From Apoda limacodes (Eukaryota > Arthropoda > Insecta > Lepidoptera > Limacodidae), in the NCBI GenBank assembly GCA_946406115.1, contig OX291544.1, positions 24,383,521 through 24,447,520 on the forward strand: a stretch of DNA of 64,000 nt, given 5' to 3'. Below, piece after piece: positions 22,126 through 33,658 of this stretch (the stretch's first letter is position 1; each line of letters begins with the position of its first letter). The notes below the pieces were generated by a model. That model ran no database searches. It was given only the letters and a program-made list of their open reading frames with translations, and was not told where the DNA came from. A program made the position numbers and the translations under genes.

Positions 22126-22660
22126 AAAAAAAATATCTGAAGAATGGAATTTAGGGAATAAAAATGGGCCTGATTTTAGCCAAAATTACTTGATTTCTAA
22201 TTAGAATCCTTCGAGACTTGGCCGTTTACGAGATTTCACTACTTATATATTAGAGACAAATCATCTAATCGAGTCTTGGCACGTTTTTTACAACATGTTG
22301 TTGTTGGGATTTGACTATTTGACTTATTTTTGTAGGTACGTAGGTTAATTAGAAAAAAATTGTACCAATAACAAAATAAATACATAGTGCAGTACAAGGT
22401 AGTAAGTACCTAAGTAAATAGCGTGCCGCGGGTTGTTCTGATGTTGACCCACGCACGATCATACTGTCATGATAAAACAATAAAATTACAGTTCAATGAA
22501 CGAAGTACTCGTATTTACGCTATCTATATGGACAGTGAAAAGTAATTAAGTTCTAGTTTTTATTCCTGTTATTAGATATTGTATTTTTTTTTAAATGGTA
22601 ACGGTACATAGAATCCATAAAATAGTCAATACTTTTTTGTATTTTTCTATTATGATTTGC
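22126..22660. other. AT-rich region, nothing recognised
   Basis: No supported gene or named repeat. Confidence 0.35.
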
Positions 22661-22664
22661 ACTG

Positions 22665-22865
22665 TTCGACGCACGCAAGTGGTAGAATGTTGGACTGCCA
22701 TTTTGAAAGTGTCTAGTTCGATTCCCGGAAAGCAATATTGTACAATTTGTGATTTGTATGGTTTGAAAAGTTTAATTGTGCCTGGTATGGCGATAGGCCA
22801 CGTATCACGATTGGGAGATGGAATACTCATCGGAGAAACGTGAAAGTCACGAGCATTGTCTTTGC
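22665..22865 (+). mobile_element. tRNA-derived SINE
   Basis: Has polymerase III internal promoter boxes of tRNA type: a box A-like TGGTAGAATGTTGG at 22680-22693 and a good box B GTTCGATTC at 22716-22724, about 36 bases apart. The body GGCGATAGGCCACG, GATGGAATACTCATCGGAG and AACGTGAAAGTC resembles a SINE body found in many moths (usual form ...ACGGAATACACTTGGCG...). A real tRNA gene is ruled out by the lack of a closing acceptor stem. An open frame at 22595-22843 is only this SINE read through. Confidence 0.65.
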
Positions 22866-22895
22866 ATTGTGATCGACGCAACATTTGACCTTCTA

Positions 22896-23065
22896 TCCAT
22901 ACTAATAATATAAACGCAAAAGTAACTATGTCTGTCTATCTGTCTGTGTGTCTGTCTATCCGTCTGCCTGTCTGTCTGTGTGTCTGTCTTCCTGTCTGCC
23001 TGTCTGTCTGTTACCGCTGAACCGATTTAGATAAAATTAGGTATGGAGATAGTTTGAGAAAAAGA
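22896..23065 (+). mobile_element. Lep1-type Helitron, 5' part, with (GTCT)n microsatellite
   Basis: Starts A|TCCATACTAATAATATAAAC, the conserved 5' border of this family, followed by an expanded GTCT/GTGT tract (22925-23015) and ACCGCTGAACCGATTTAGAT, GGTATGGAGATAGTTTGAG. The 3' half with its hairpin and CTAG border is absent. The sequence switches at about 23065 to an RTE 3' end. Confidence 0.8.
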
Positions 23066-23140
23066 AGGACTGGATGTAGTGGCATTCATTAGGAAAGACT
23101 TTTGTCCAGCAGTAGACTGATAAAGGCTGATTGATTCTAG
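23066..23140 (+). mobile_element. RTE-type LINE 3'-end remnant
   Basis: AAGGACTGGATGTAGTGGCA, TTCATTAGGAAAGAC, TTTTGTCCAGCAGTAGACTG and ATAAAGGCTGATTGATT match the usual end of insect RTE elements, whose frame closes just after the CAGCAGTGGAC line and whose tail is a TGAT repeat. Only about 75 bases remain. Confidence 0.7.
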
Positions 23141-25100
23141 GGGGTGAAAAGGTGATTGAAAGTTTATGTTCAAGTTTTTTTTTTATATTTGATGTTAGAG
23201 GCATATAATTTGTTAAAACAAACGTTTTTTAATACTTTTACGATAGGGACGGACTACTCAGAGCGAAAAGTAATTGCAAATTAATATAAAAACCGATTTT
23301 TCCGTGAGTGAGTGAGCAACTACATATTTTGCGATTGGCAAATGAGCAACGGGATGACTTGATTTTTGGTAGTTATAAGGATAGTTAGAGGGATGTAGAA
23401 TAATCAAAGATACTTTTTGTCTCGATTATGAGTTCCCACGGAAATAAAACTTTCCAGAAGTGATAACGCAAGGTGCTTAATATTGATTTTTGGCACAGCT
23501 TTAGCTGGAGAGACAGAAAATAACATAAAATACTTAATCCATAGGTAGGAACCCCACGGTGATGATCTAATTCTATTTACTCTCGGAAACTACTTGATAC
23601 TTGGGCTGTCAAGTATCTGTGACGTTTCCTATTCTATTAACCGAAATGAATAAAAATTAAGTTTAAATTTCTTATCAAAATGTTAGTGTTAATATTCATA
23701 TTTATTTCAGTCAAATTAATTTGACGATTATTTTATATTTTTTTTCTACTTGTTAGAACACATTTACTTAACCAGTAGTTAAAGTATTATCTTTTGCTGA
23801 AGTTTTATATAGGGGCCGATTTCACAAACTGAGTTTCAAGTAGTTTTTAAATTTCTGCGTTATATTATTACAGGCAGATACTTTTATAAAAAATCAACTA
23901 CGGAGAAACTTTTTGAAACACAGCTGAACATCAGGCGAGAATTTTTTTTTTTCACATTTCATTTTAGCGTTTAACCCCGTAGTCGATATTTACCCACGAC
24001 GGACGGAGCAGACGGAGGCGATACATGCGTTTGGGATTACAGGTATTTTATATGTGTGTGTATAAATATGTATGTTAGCATTTATTATCATTTACTATTA
24101 TCATTTTAGTATTACCATTACCATACCAGTTACCCACGACATACGGAACGGAATGAAGGCGGTTTATGCGAATATGTCTGATATCTTTTCCTGGAGTGTA
24201 GTTTACACTGGACCGATTTTCCGCAGTTTTTTGCATTTAAAATATAAAAGTATATTGACCATCAGGGGGCGCTGCAATCAGGATGGTTGGGACTTGTGGG
24301 CTTATCAGAAACTACTCAACCGATTCCAAAGCGATTTTTTGCATTATAGGTGTCATTCGGAGTGATTTTCTAGTCATGGTTTATAGCTGTAGACCAACAG
24401 GTGTAGCCAGTGGGTGCTGCAATAAATATTTTTCTCTCTCATTTTTTGCAGAAGGTAACGAAGAAATACTCTAAAAGATTAATATAAAAAACAAATTTAA
24501 AAATTTTGAGATAATTCTCGACTTACATAATTTAAAAAATATCAAATATTTTTTTAATTAAAACCCCAGCTCAAAGGAAGTAACTAAAAGTCAAATTTAA
24601 GAAAGAGATGAAAATTTATTTTGTAATTTTCAAGTACATCATGTAGTGTGGTAAAGTCACAAAAAAAAACCTTTGTATCATTAGGAATCGTTATGGATGG
24701 TATATGTATTGCCTGAAGTCACAATGGTGGTTTCGCTTTGTAAATCATGTCAAACTGTAATAAAAAGTCAGCAGAATAAAAAACCGACAAAATAAAATGG
24801 CAAATACACATAACACATATCGCTGCGCTTTGCAGTATAAATCTTTAAGGTTTCGAAATCCAACAAAGAAACTTTCTTAAAAGGTTTTTATATTGAGTTA
24901 ATAAAATTGGTGCAGCAGCAACTACCGCACGAGCAACTTTTCTTTTCGTCTTAGTATCGAAGAGTATTTGCAAAAAATTGGCGCCATATTAGATCTCCCA
25001 TCTTTAGTTTTAGAAAACTAATAAAAAATTTGAATATACATGTGGCACTATTAATTTTTTTATTTAATCGGAACCAAAGAATTTTTAAAATAAACATTAA
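23141..25100. other. AT-rich region with repeat fragments
   Basis: GGGGTGAAAAGGTGATTGAA, CCGTGAGTGAGTGAGC (23100-23470) and ACCGATTTTCCGCAG, CATCAGGGGGCGCTGCAAT, ACTCAACCGATTCCAAAGCG (24180-24360) look like pieces of Helitron-like repeats, which commonly carry ACCGATT lines. I cannot delimit them. No gene recognised. Confidence 0.4.
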
Positions 25101-25104
25101 TAAA

Positions 25105-25966
25105 GTTGGTGACTTAAGTTCCTTGTCGGATCACTCTATTTCTAATCATATCCTTCAAAGACACTCCGAGCATGGCCCTTTTCATTGCTCGCTGAGCGAC
25201 TTTAGCTTTTAGATCAGACTGACTGTCAATGTCCACGTTATTGCGTTGTAGGTCATGACCGGCAAGACTAATTGACTTGACCTTGAATTTTAAAGCATTA
25301 AGGTATATATGCGCAACGTGAAAACCTGGAGCAACTTTCAAAATGGGGCAGCATTTTAAAAGTTATCTGCTTTTATATTGTTGTTGTTTCTACCTGGTGC
25401 AACTGCTGATCAAGGTCGACATACTCTGTAACAGCTTCGATTGCGACATAATCGACGGTCAACTTGTGTATTGGACATGACCTTCGTCTAGTCGATGTTT
25501 ATCTTAATATCTGGAAGAACAGTTGAGGCTGTTTAGCGTTTACTCAAATTTTTGCGGCAATTCAGCCCCATTACAACGATGTCATCTACAAATCGAAGTT
25601 GGGAAATGAAACGCCGTTTACAGTGATGCCGCGTTATTTCCTACTCAGCATTTTAAAGACACCCTCCAGTGGGCTGGTAAACAGTTTAGGGGATATTACA
25701 TCTCCCTGAACAGTACAACTGAATCTCTCTGAAATGTGGAACTAATACAGACATCTCAGTGCCTTGTATAGCAAATCGACTAGGCATTGCTGCAAAGATT
25801 CCGGAACAGCCCAAATTTTGACGAAACTGAAGGCTTTTCCATAGTCCACGAAGGCAAGACCAAATGGCTGATTATACTCATCTGTCTTCTATATAATCTG
25901 CCACAATGTGTACATGTGGTCCACGGTGATTTTGCCTTTTCGATATTCAAATTTAAGGAGTACACT
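25105..25966 (-). pseudogene. RTE-type LINE relic: catalytic domain to C-terminus
   Basis: Minus-strand translation with frameshifts: FEYRKGKITVDHMYTLWQII, EYNQPFGLAFVDYGKAFSFV (first catalytic aspartate), KIWAVPESLQQCLVDLLYKA, TVQGDVISPKLFTSPLEGVF with KMLSRK, then in another frame QLRFVDDIVVM (second catalytic block, FVDD at 25581-25592), then VDYVAIEAVTEYVDLDQQL and finally RAMKRAMLGVSLKDMIRNRV with IRQGT. This is the order of an RTE reverse transcriptase from motif 2 to the C-terminal RAM..AMLGVSL.D.IRN line. Several stops and at least three frameshifts make it dead. Part of the family between the catalytic core and the end is deleted. Confidence 0.85.
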
Positions 25967-26260
25967 CAAACACGCACAAAAATTTTGATATAAAAGCTAA
26001 GAATCACCTTTTAATTCCCTATCTTTTGTACTTTTACCATTACTTTCTTAATTTGTGCTAAATATCTCAGCCATGCAAACGAAAAGCTATTTTTTAGTTT
26101 TTAGTTCCTAAATATCTAAAGATTTAAAAACCTAAAGATTTTTAAACCAGTTAAACTATATATATATATATATATATATTTATACTAGTTATTACCAGCT
26201 GTTATAGTCGCATTAATTGCTGTATTTCGACATCAACGCTTAAACAACTATTTATAGGCA
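25967..26260. repeat. AT-rich DNA with (AT)n tract
   Basis: Holds an (AT)n microsatellite at about 26156-26179 and a TTTTTAGTTTTTAGTTCC stretch. No gene. Confidence 0.7.
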
Positions 26261-26262
26261 AT

Positions 26263-26345
26263 AATCAAATCAAATCAAATCAAAATCTTTTTATTCAAAT
26301 GGGTTACGAAGAACACTTTCGAATCGTCAAGTAAATTATCATCCA
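26263..26345 (-). mobile_element. LINE/SINE 3' end with (GATTT)n tail, minus strand
   Basis: On the minus strand: TTACTTGACGATTCGAAAGT, GTTCTTCGTAACCCATTTGA, ATAAAAAGATTTTGATTTG and GATTT repeats. The same 3' end occurs at 60440-60497 (plus strand). The upstream body is not present, so it is a strongly 5'-truncated insertion. Confidence 0.75.
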
Positions 26346-27602
26346 GATAACCCCATAACTACAAAAAAACATCAAAATCGGTAGAGCCGCTTAGGAGGTG
26401 AAGAGTAACGAACGTACAGCACGCCGTTATTTTATATTTATGTAAAGGTAACTTATGTTATGTTGAAAATTCCTATGTAAAGAGTTTTAGTTAAGCCCAA
26501 TGATTGAGACGAAAAGTTTATTTATTGTTAAAAGTTCTAGAGAAGCCAGACTATTGGTTTTTTAGTTATATTTCTAAGACTCAAGAAATGTGGTCGAACT
26601 TTTACTCAGCTTCAACCAAACCTTAGTGCTACAACAACTCTTACTATAAGTTACATGCTTTTATTTAATTTTCTAGTAAAAGTTATCGAACAAGTAAACC
26701 TAAGTTCTCTTTTAGTTATAGGTTATAGTTTCGTCATGTCTGTCCGTCCATCCATCTGTATTTCCTAGCTTTATCTGTCAAAGCTATTGTGCTAAGTAAG
26801 CTATTCTTATAATATTTTACAAAAAGGTAGCTTATGTTACCAGCCATATATTTGTGATGAATTGTTTTCAAGATTCATGATTCATATCATTATTAGATAT
26901 AAAATTATTAGGGTCCTTACCCTGCTCAGTCGAAGATTTGAGCTTCTAATATTTCGATGCTCATATAAGCGTGTTCAATACATAGTGAAATTTAGAAATT
27001 AATACTTCCAATACATTTAACTGTATATAATTTGTTCAATAAAAAAAATTTGTACCTATACAGAAAACAGGCAAAAGTTTAAAATATTGTCCATTATCCA
27101 CTTTACCGGGTAATATAACGTGAAACACTTATATTTGGAGCTCCATTAATGTTGGCTTGCAGCCCGGAATACACCAATGATTAGCACTAATATATTGACG
27201 AGAGAGATATAGAAAATATTATAAATATCTCTTTTAGCTTGTGTACTCCATAAACGACTTCATGTCATACATTATCTGCCATACCTTATATTTAGATACT
27301 TCCATATTTTGCAGAATAGCACGCACTTCATATGTTCCTTTGTTAATAAAATTGCTAAAAAAGTGTTACAATACGTAGATGTTTTGATTTTGCGATAGAT
27401 TAACTTTTCTGCACTAGTGCTTTTAAATTTACTAAAGAAAAAACACAGTCAAAATTTATTTATTTAATTTTTTCGCAAATGTATTACAAACATTTGTTCA
27501 ATACACTGTCATTCCAACTTGATCCGACTATTAACCCTTGTCTTTGGCTCGGGCCAAATTAAATTGAATCGTATTAACAAATTTCCCTTATTTATAATGA
27601 AA
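26346..27602. other. AT-rich region, nothing recognised
   Basis: No supported gene or delimitable repeat. Confidence 0.35.
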
Positions 27603-27786
27603 CTAGCTTATGCCAACGACTTCGCGCGCGCTAAATTCGGTTATCAGCGTAGGTTTACTACGGCAACTCCTTGATTCTAGAAATTTCAAATCAAATTTCA
27701 GCCCAATTGGATGGCTCCGTTGTGACATGAAGTAAGGACAAACAAACACACTTTCGCATTTATATATATATTTATTAAAATATTGA
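27603..27786 (-). mobile_element. Lep1-type Helitron, short copy, minus strand
   Basis: The 3' border on the minus strand is GCATAAGCTAG|T (CTAG at 27603-27606). Inside are GATAACCGAATTTAGCGCGC, GGAGTTGCCGTAG and the early line ATAAATGCGAAAGTGTGTTT near 27760. The 5' border is eroded into an (AT) stretch. Confidence 0.7.
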
Positions 27787-27814
27787 AACTGCGATCGTAA
27801 TAGCACATCAATAC

Positions 27815-27838
27815 TTATGTATATATATATATATATAT
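27815..27838. repeat. (AT)n microsatellite
   Basis: Uninterrupted TA repeat next to the Helitron 5' end. Confidence 0.85.
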
Positions 27839-28363
27839 TTTATTAATTATTCATAAACAAACCCTAAATTCAGAGCTTTGGGGATTTTTGAGGTCACTGA
27901 TCACAAGTATGATGACCAAAGGGTCTCCACTGGGGACCAGGACGTAGAGGTTGTAGGTAATTTCCATGGCTTCACTTTAAATAGGATGTAAACTTTTGGC
28001 TAAAATCGTTACCCAGGGGTATTTTTGGGTCGCTGATTAGTTGTAAGATACTAAAAAGCCGGAAATTCAATGCTTTGTTTCCTTTTCTATCAACTTTCTT
28101 GTCAACAGTAAACACCTGTATCTTTACAATGTTAGATTGACCTGAATTTTTACGACGAGCAATATTTGTATTGAAAACGTTATAGTCGCAGTATTTTAAT
28201 TAATACTTCATATAGAATGCGAGCCGCAGTTCGGTATCATGTTATGTTTGCGGGTCCGGAAAAACTAGGTTGAACTATCACGCAACATGTCATAAAACAA
28301 TGGATTATTTCATATCATATAATTCGTGGATACACAAAGTTACTTTTATGTCAATATGGTAAA
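27839..28363. other. AT-rich region, nothing recognised
   Basis: No gene or named repeat. Confidence 0.35.
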
Positions 28364-28596
28364 TCCATACTAATATTATAAATGCGAAATTAACGCTGTC
28401 TGTCTCTTTACGCTTAAACCACAGTACCGATTAAGATAAAATTTGGCACGGAGATAGCTTGAGTCCTGATAAAGGACATAGGCTACTTAAAAATGTAAAG
28501 TGTGAGTTGGTTTTTATTAAATAATTGAAGAGTTGCCGTTATAATGCTACACCGATAACCGAATTTAGGGCGGGTGAAACCGCGGGCAAAAGCTAG
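28364..28596 (+). mobile_element. Lep1-type Helitron, complete non-autonomous copy
   Basis: Both borders are intact: A|TCCATACTAATATTATAAAT at 28364 and GGGCAAAAGCTAG|T ending at 28596, inserted between A and T as Helitrons do and without target duplication. Just before the 3' end is the expected hairpin (GCGG-GTGAAA-CCGC, about 28572-28585). Internal lines AAATTTGGCACGGAGATAGC, GGACATAGGCTACTT and CCGATAACCGAATTTAGGGC are family typical. It is 233 bases long and has no Rep/helicase, so it is non-autonomous. Confidence 0.88.
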
Positions 28597-29016
28597 TAAT
28601 GTATAACTGAGAATGTAACTTTTTGTTTAGTATTACTGAGCCACTCTAGTTTAATTTTCATTGCAAATAAACTATTACACTTATTACAATAACCTATACA
28701 ACTTAGTATGTATAATAGATTTTGTATAGGAACATAAAGTGAGTTCAAAGCTCTTTTAAAAATGAAACAATATACACGTATACCTATCTAATATATCATT
28801 ATGTTGAGTGATACAGTTTGATGAGGAAGTTGTTTTTTAATATAATGAGTGCACATCCGTTAATAATACAAAAAAGTAGTGAAAATATTTATATGATCAT
28901 TATTTCACGAACGTTCACATATTCCTGCTGCGATTATTATGATTTTAAATACTGGTATAATATTATTCATGCTAAAACAAAATACATAATTTTCTCCTTG
29001 ATTTAGCTACAACACA
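28597..29016. other. AT-rich region, nothing recognised
   Basis: A short frame at 28818-29006 has no motif and normal AT-rich background composition. Confidence 0.35.
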
Positions 29017-29100
29017 GAAAATCAAAGATCTGTCAGATACACGATTTTACGGGCCTATATATTTCACACGTACGATATGTGTTCTAGATTTGAGGCTAAT
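29017..29100 (+). repeat. Dispersed repeat, partner of 20746-20880
   Basis: Shares GAAAATCAAAGA-CTGTCA, CACGATTTT and TTCTAGATTTGA with the earlier copy, in the same order and orientation. About 84 bases remain. Confidence 0.5.
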
Positions 29101-29845
29101 TCTCTACGGCTTTGATTTATGTATTTTTAAGAAGTCAAGCGATTTAAGATATCATAAAACGTTAAGAAATTGTATTGACTATGTGTTGAATTTGGTTATT
29201 GTTTATCTTATGTACCTATAGTTTAATCATAGGTAAATATTACATAACTCTGCATGATGGTTTCAACTAAGTGAATGTAATCAAAACATATACTTTTGGA
29301 TACAGTTCAGTTAATAATCGATAGATTTACTAGTGTGTAACACTTTCAGCTTTTACTTCACGTGTGAAAGTTTTTTTCACATTTATATACGTCAGTATTG
29401 TATATTTCTTTACTAATTAAGTAATTCATGCAATTAATAATCGAATAGGTCATTTAATTTGAATAAAACACACTAAAATAAAATATGGATCGAAAACATC
29501 AAAAATACTAGATAATTTAAGCAATTCAGTCTAGCTGACTAGACGGATCGACCCGTGACCAAGGCAGGTGTAACCCAGCCGAAACGTGTCGGGAAAAAGG
29601 TATTTTACCAAATAATTCCCCTTTTTATTTTTAAATTAGTAATGGAACGCGAAGATTTTAAAAATATTGAAATTAATAATGTTAAGATATTGAAAGAGAA
29701 AGCTTTTTAATGTAATTTAATTAAAAAGAGCTTAAATATTACATAGAACGAATTGACCAAAATTATTAAATATGAGCCATTAATTTTACTAACGCCAAGG
29801 TATTGGAATAACAAAAAGATTACAACCTATTTATTATATGTAGAT
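29101..29845. other. AT-rich region, one GC-richer island
   Basis: Bases 29530-29600 (GACTAGACGGATCGACCCGT, CCCAGCCGAAACGTGTCGGG) stand out in composition but match nothing that I can name. Confidence 0.35.
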
Positions 29846-29849
29846 AGTT

Positions 29850-30032
29850 CATTCATCATGAGATCAAGTCTTACAGGTTTATGCCTTAATTATCAGTTTT
29901 TGTATTTTGCTCTATATTTGTGATGTAACATTTTGCTTCTTGCCAAATTTCATTATTCTTGGTCAACGGGAAGTACCCGATAGATTTCAATTTATTTGTG
30001 TCACAATATGCGATTAAAATACGGTTACTATT
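29850..30032 (+). repeat. Fragment of the 16.6-kb repeat family
   Basis: CAAGTCTTACAGGTTTATGC, CTATATTTGTGATGTAACAT, TTGCTTCTTGCCAAATTTCA, GGTCAACGGGAAGTACCCGA and TTTATTTGTGTCACAATATG match the first half of the tandem copies at 16600-17270. Confidence 0.7.
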
Positions 30033-30035
30033 TTT

Positions 30036-30240
30036 GTGAGTGTGTGAGTGTGTATGTTTGTTAGTTTTTCACGCTTCAACCACTGGACGGATCGGGATAA
30101 AACTTGGCACACATACCTATAGGTTAGGTCCTGGAATAGCATATAGGCTACTTTTTATCCCGAAATTCCCGCTGAAATAACTATAACCAAGCTTAAACGA
30201 ACTATAACGTCGATAGCCGAATTTAGCGCGGGGTAATTAA
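30036..30240 (+). mobile_element. Helitron-like repeat, fragment
   Basis: ACGCTTCAACCACTGGACGG, ATCGGGATAAAACTTGGCAC, GGTCCTGGAATAGCATATAG, GGCTACTTTTTATCCCG, CTATAACCAAGCTTAAACGA and GTCGATAGCCGAATTTAGCG follow the Lep1 order. Both borders are lost. Confidence 0.65.
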
Positions 30241-30261
30241 TGAGTAAATCACAGTATCAAT

Positions 30262-30440
30262 ACGCCGATGATTCACGCTTCAACTACTGGATGGATCGGG
30301 AACCGCTCAAGTGATATAGATGAAATTTGTCTGAGTCCCGGGGAAGAACGTAAGCTATTTTTCATCCCTGAAAATTCAAAAGTTCCTGCGGGATTACTAT
30401 AACGTTTGTTACTTAATCCTGCTGCACTGGGAGCATTTAA
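30262..30440 (+). mobile_element. Second Helitron-like fragment in the same orientation
   Basis: Begins again with TTCACGCTTCAACTACTGGA, TGGATCGGGA and continues with GAAATTTGTCTGAGTCCCGG, GTAAGCTATTTTTCATCCC and GTTCCTGCGGGATTACTATA. A partial tandem repeat of the preceding element, differently diverged. Confidence 0.6.
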
Positions 30441-30770
30441 ATGAGCTGAAATTTTGCACACAGAGATAGTTAAAGATACGGAATTAGCGTGATTAGTCAT
30501 GGTATGAGTGACCGCCTATTGGTACATCTTTCTGAGCTCCGTAACGCTTTGAGGGCACGCCAAGCTCTCAATCCTGGCTGATGCCATACCTATAACAGCA
30601 GTCGCTAATCCAAGTCAGAGGCCTTATCTGATAATTATGACAGTCAAGTAGCCAGTAGATTTACAACATCTGCCAACAATGACTATGGACTAAGCCTCCT
30701 TTCTCTAACAAGAGGCCTGTGCCCTTGTAGTGGGCACAAACAACACCAAAGGCAGATGTGCAAATTATTT
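30441..30770. other. Spacer between repeat fragments
   Basis: GC-richer than average (for example 30530-30620) but with no open frame or motif. Could be part of an unnamed element. Confidence 0.35.
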
Positions 30771-30773
30771 CCT

Positions 30774-31020
30774 CCTAGCACCCGCCCTAAATTTAGTTAT
30801 CGGCGTGGAATTCCTACGGCAACTCCTTGATTATAACAAACAAGCTTGTCATAGCAAGATTTATCTGATGCTATAATTCCTTTAAGTGGAATTCGGTTAT
30901 AGTTATTCCCGTAGGACTTTTGGTTTCCTCGAGCTAACCTTTGTTGAGGTAGCCTATGTCCTTCTATTTCTCTTCAACTATGTCGGTGCCAAACTTCAAC
31001 TTATTTAAATGGTGCGGTGC
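30774..31020 (-). mobile_element. Helitron-like repeat, minus strand
   Basis: Minus strand reads CACGCCGATAACTAAATTTA, GGGCGGG at one end; AGTTGCCGTAGG, CTATAACCGAATTCCACTT and CATAGGCTACCTCAACAAAG at the other. No CTAG border remains. Confidence 0.6.
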
Positions 31021-31880
31021 TGAATGCGGTGTGATTGAGTAAAAAATGAACAAACTTTCATATTTGTAATATAAATGCCACAAAATTATTATTAAAATTA
31101 TGTAAACTTCTAAGTTATTCTATATAATGTCATCTAAAAACAAAATCCGTAAAATATTTTTCTGTAGCGGAAAAACATTTTTGTCGAGTTTCAGGTGTCC
31201 TTTTTATACTTATTATAAATAACGTTACCAATATTCTTTTTTCAGTTTTTTTTTTCTCATAGCCATCATATCTTTTGTTTTTTATTAATATTTCTGTAGC
31301 AGATAATACTTATAAAATTACAAACTTGAGTTTTTTTACAATTTTAGAAACGAAAGCTTTCGGCTGCCTTAAAAGTCTACATTAAAATATACCAACAAAA
31401 TCTACCTACTACATAAGGTGACATAAATTCGATTTATGAATGGCATAATAATGCTCTAGAAATCAGTTCCGGGAATGAATGTCTGTCATTTCTAACAAAC
31501 AAGGTAACCGAAAAAAGTTACTTATAAAGTTTCTGCAGTTTTCCTAACTTTTAAGCTTTATTGGAAAATCTGATTTCACAAACTCAATGGCTATCTCTTT
31601 GTAAACTTAATTTAAAGTGCAAACAGTGTTAGCAATTCTGTGCACTGTTCACTAGGATGCACCACTTCTAACAGAAACTTACTTAATTCACTTTCAGAAT
31701 CCTTCTAATTCCGATAAACTCCAAGAAAATGAAGAGCATTTACCTTGCTTATTATTATTTGATTTGGTAAGCATCTGTATTACGTAAGCTTTGTTTACCC
31801 ACTTGTTACGTCAACATATATAAACAAAAACACTTTATAAGCTTGTAGCTTCAACACGTAATGCTATTGATATACTGTGG
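31021..31880. other. AT-rich region, nothing recognised
   Basis: No supported gene. Confidence 0.35.
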
Positions 31881-31884
31881 CTTT

Positions 31885-32018
31885 AGCTTTATTTCAGGCT
31901 TCTACCTACTTCGATCTTAAAGATAGAGCCCTTTAAAGGTTAGACGGACGGAAAGACAGCGTAGGCTTTTTAATAGGCTCCATTGGCTCTCTTTGGGTAG
32001 GTACGGAACCCTAAAAAT
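31885..32018 (-). repeat. GGGTTCCGTA-family 5' fragment, minus strand
   Basis: Minus strand: TTTTTAGGGTTCCGTACCTA, GAGCCAATGGAGCCTATTA, CTGTCTTTCCGTCCGTCTAA, GGGCTCTATCTTTAAGATC. Same subfamily as the copy at 2752. Confidence 0.65.
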
Positions 32019-33390
32019 AATCATCAAAATATTTCTAATAATAGGCAGAGTAATTTGGACTGAAGACAAGAGAGCACCAGACGTTTAGCAGTTATCTGAA
32101 CTACCAAATCCACAGTCCAAGTATCTTTTGACCTAGATATTTTTGTAAGGATGTCTTTAGTTATATATTTTATTATTCTTAGGTACACTTTTTGTAATTA
32201 TTAAATCATACATCTACATGTAGGAAAAAAATATTCGAAGGCATAAGTTTGCATTTGTAAATTCAATTGAACGTACATCTGTACCTGCTAAAAATCTCTG
32301 AGTCTTAATTTTATATCGGAAGAGAATAGCTTTAGGCTTAGTATATATTTTCCAAAATTATCATATTACATACATAAAATTATCCCTAAGCTTTAGTTTC
32401 CGCATAAATACAGGTCCGCTTTTATGATCATATTTGTAATTTAAAATCTATTCGGAAGTGTGTTTCCACAAAATAATGTAAAATTCTGTTTTTACGAGAT
32501 TAAAATATCGTAAACTAAAAGTTTTGTGGGGAATTAAAGTATGAAACTTATATTGAATTGTGAAAACATTCTTATAAGTTATAAACCAAGTCCATGTTAT
32601 AATTGTGAGTACGTCGCCTTTGGAACAATTTTGAAATTTCGAACTATTTTAATTATTGCATAAGTCTAAGGCCGAGTTGACACTGCAACACCACGCACGA
32701 CGCACGATTTACTAACATAATTACTTACTGATTGTTTGTTGGTTGATATCGATTGTTTTGTTTATTTGTACTAAAACTAAGTGTCCGCACTTATTACGAT
32801 TTTTGAGCGAGAAGCAACGACATTACATCAAAATTTTGATTTTTGTAAAGCGAGAGCGAATCGCCAGCGCAATCACTATCAACGAAATACAAGTGCCAAT
32901 GTATTTCGACTGACGTGATGAAAGCAGATTGGTTTCACTTAATTGTTCGATTGTACTAGTGTGTTGTTTAATCTAAAAATCTTAGCTCATGTTTATACAA
33001 TCATACTACTTTGCTGGATGTTCTTAATCTGAAAATAATTTCATTGACTTATTGGCTCAGTTAGAAGTGCTACTACCTTCTGATTCAATTGCCCTGCACA
33101 AGACAGACATTTATGTGATTAATATTGTCTTTTATTAAGTTGGTTTATATTTTGTTATGTATATACAATTTATGTTAGTATTTCTATCAGCTGTCTGGTT
33201 CCCATAGTATAAGCTTTGCTTAGTTTGGGATCAGATGACGCTGTGTGATTTGTCCAGAAATAATATTTTGAAAACTATTATTTTCCGTTTTACGTCTTTC
33301 TCGATTAATTTCTTTATCTAAGGGTAAGTTTAAAATATCAATTAAATGTATTTATTGGGTCGCAAATGCCATAACGGCACTAACCCACCT
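32019..33390. other. AT-rich region with a GC-richer patch
   Basis: Bases 32665-32900 (GGCCGAGTTGACACTGCAAC, ACGCACGACGCACGA, GAGCGAATCGCCAGCGCAA) look like the edge of a small DNA transposon, but I found no terminal pairing. No gene. Confidence 0.35.
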
Positions 33391-33400
33391 TTTCATAGTG

Positions 33401-33641
33401 GCGTTTTGTTGACACGCATTATACGCATTGAATGCGGTATGCTCTTTATGCGAAAATTCATTCTTTTTATTGACTAAGAATGATTTCGCTCTATGCTGAA
33501 TATGGCGTCACTTTTGGCCCGCATTCAAAGCATTGGCTGCACATGCTCGGGAGTTAGAACAGTGGTTACGCTGTCAAACTAGTGACTGGTCATATTGTTT
33601 GTTTACATTTGTCATAGCTCTCAATGCCGTCAACAAAACGC
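33401..33641. mobile_element. Small MITE-like element with 13-bp terminal inverted repeats
   Basis: GCGTTTTGTTGAC at 33401-33413 is matched exactly by GTCAACAAAACGC at 33629-33641. A nested pair (TTGAATGCGG and CCGCATTCAA) folds inside. Non-coding, about 240 bases. No target duplication is obvious, so transposon identity is inference. Confidence 0.5.
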
Positions 33642-33658
33642 GGGTCTTCTCATCGCAA

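Noticed and set aside
22665..22740. tRNA gene suggested by boxes A and B
   Set aside because: No cloverleaf or acceptor stem can be formed; SINE head is the better reading.
22595..22884. Overlapping frames on both strands of about 80-97 codons
   Set aside because: They are a tRNA-derived SINE read through in both directions.
22925..23015. CRISPR-like array of short repeats
   Set aside because: It is a degenerate GTCT microsatellite inside a Helitron without spacers.
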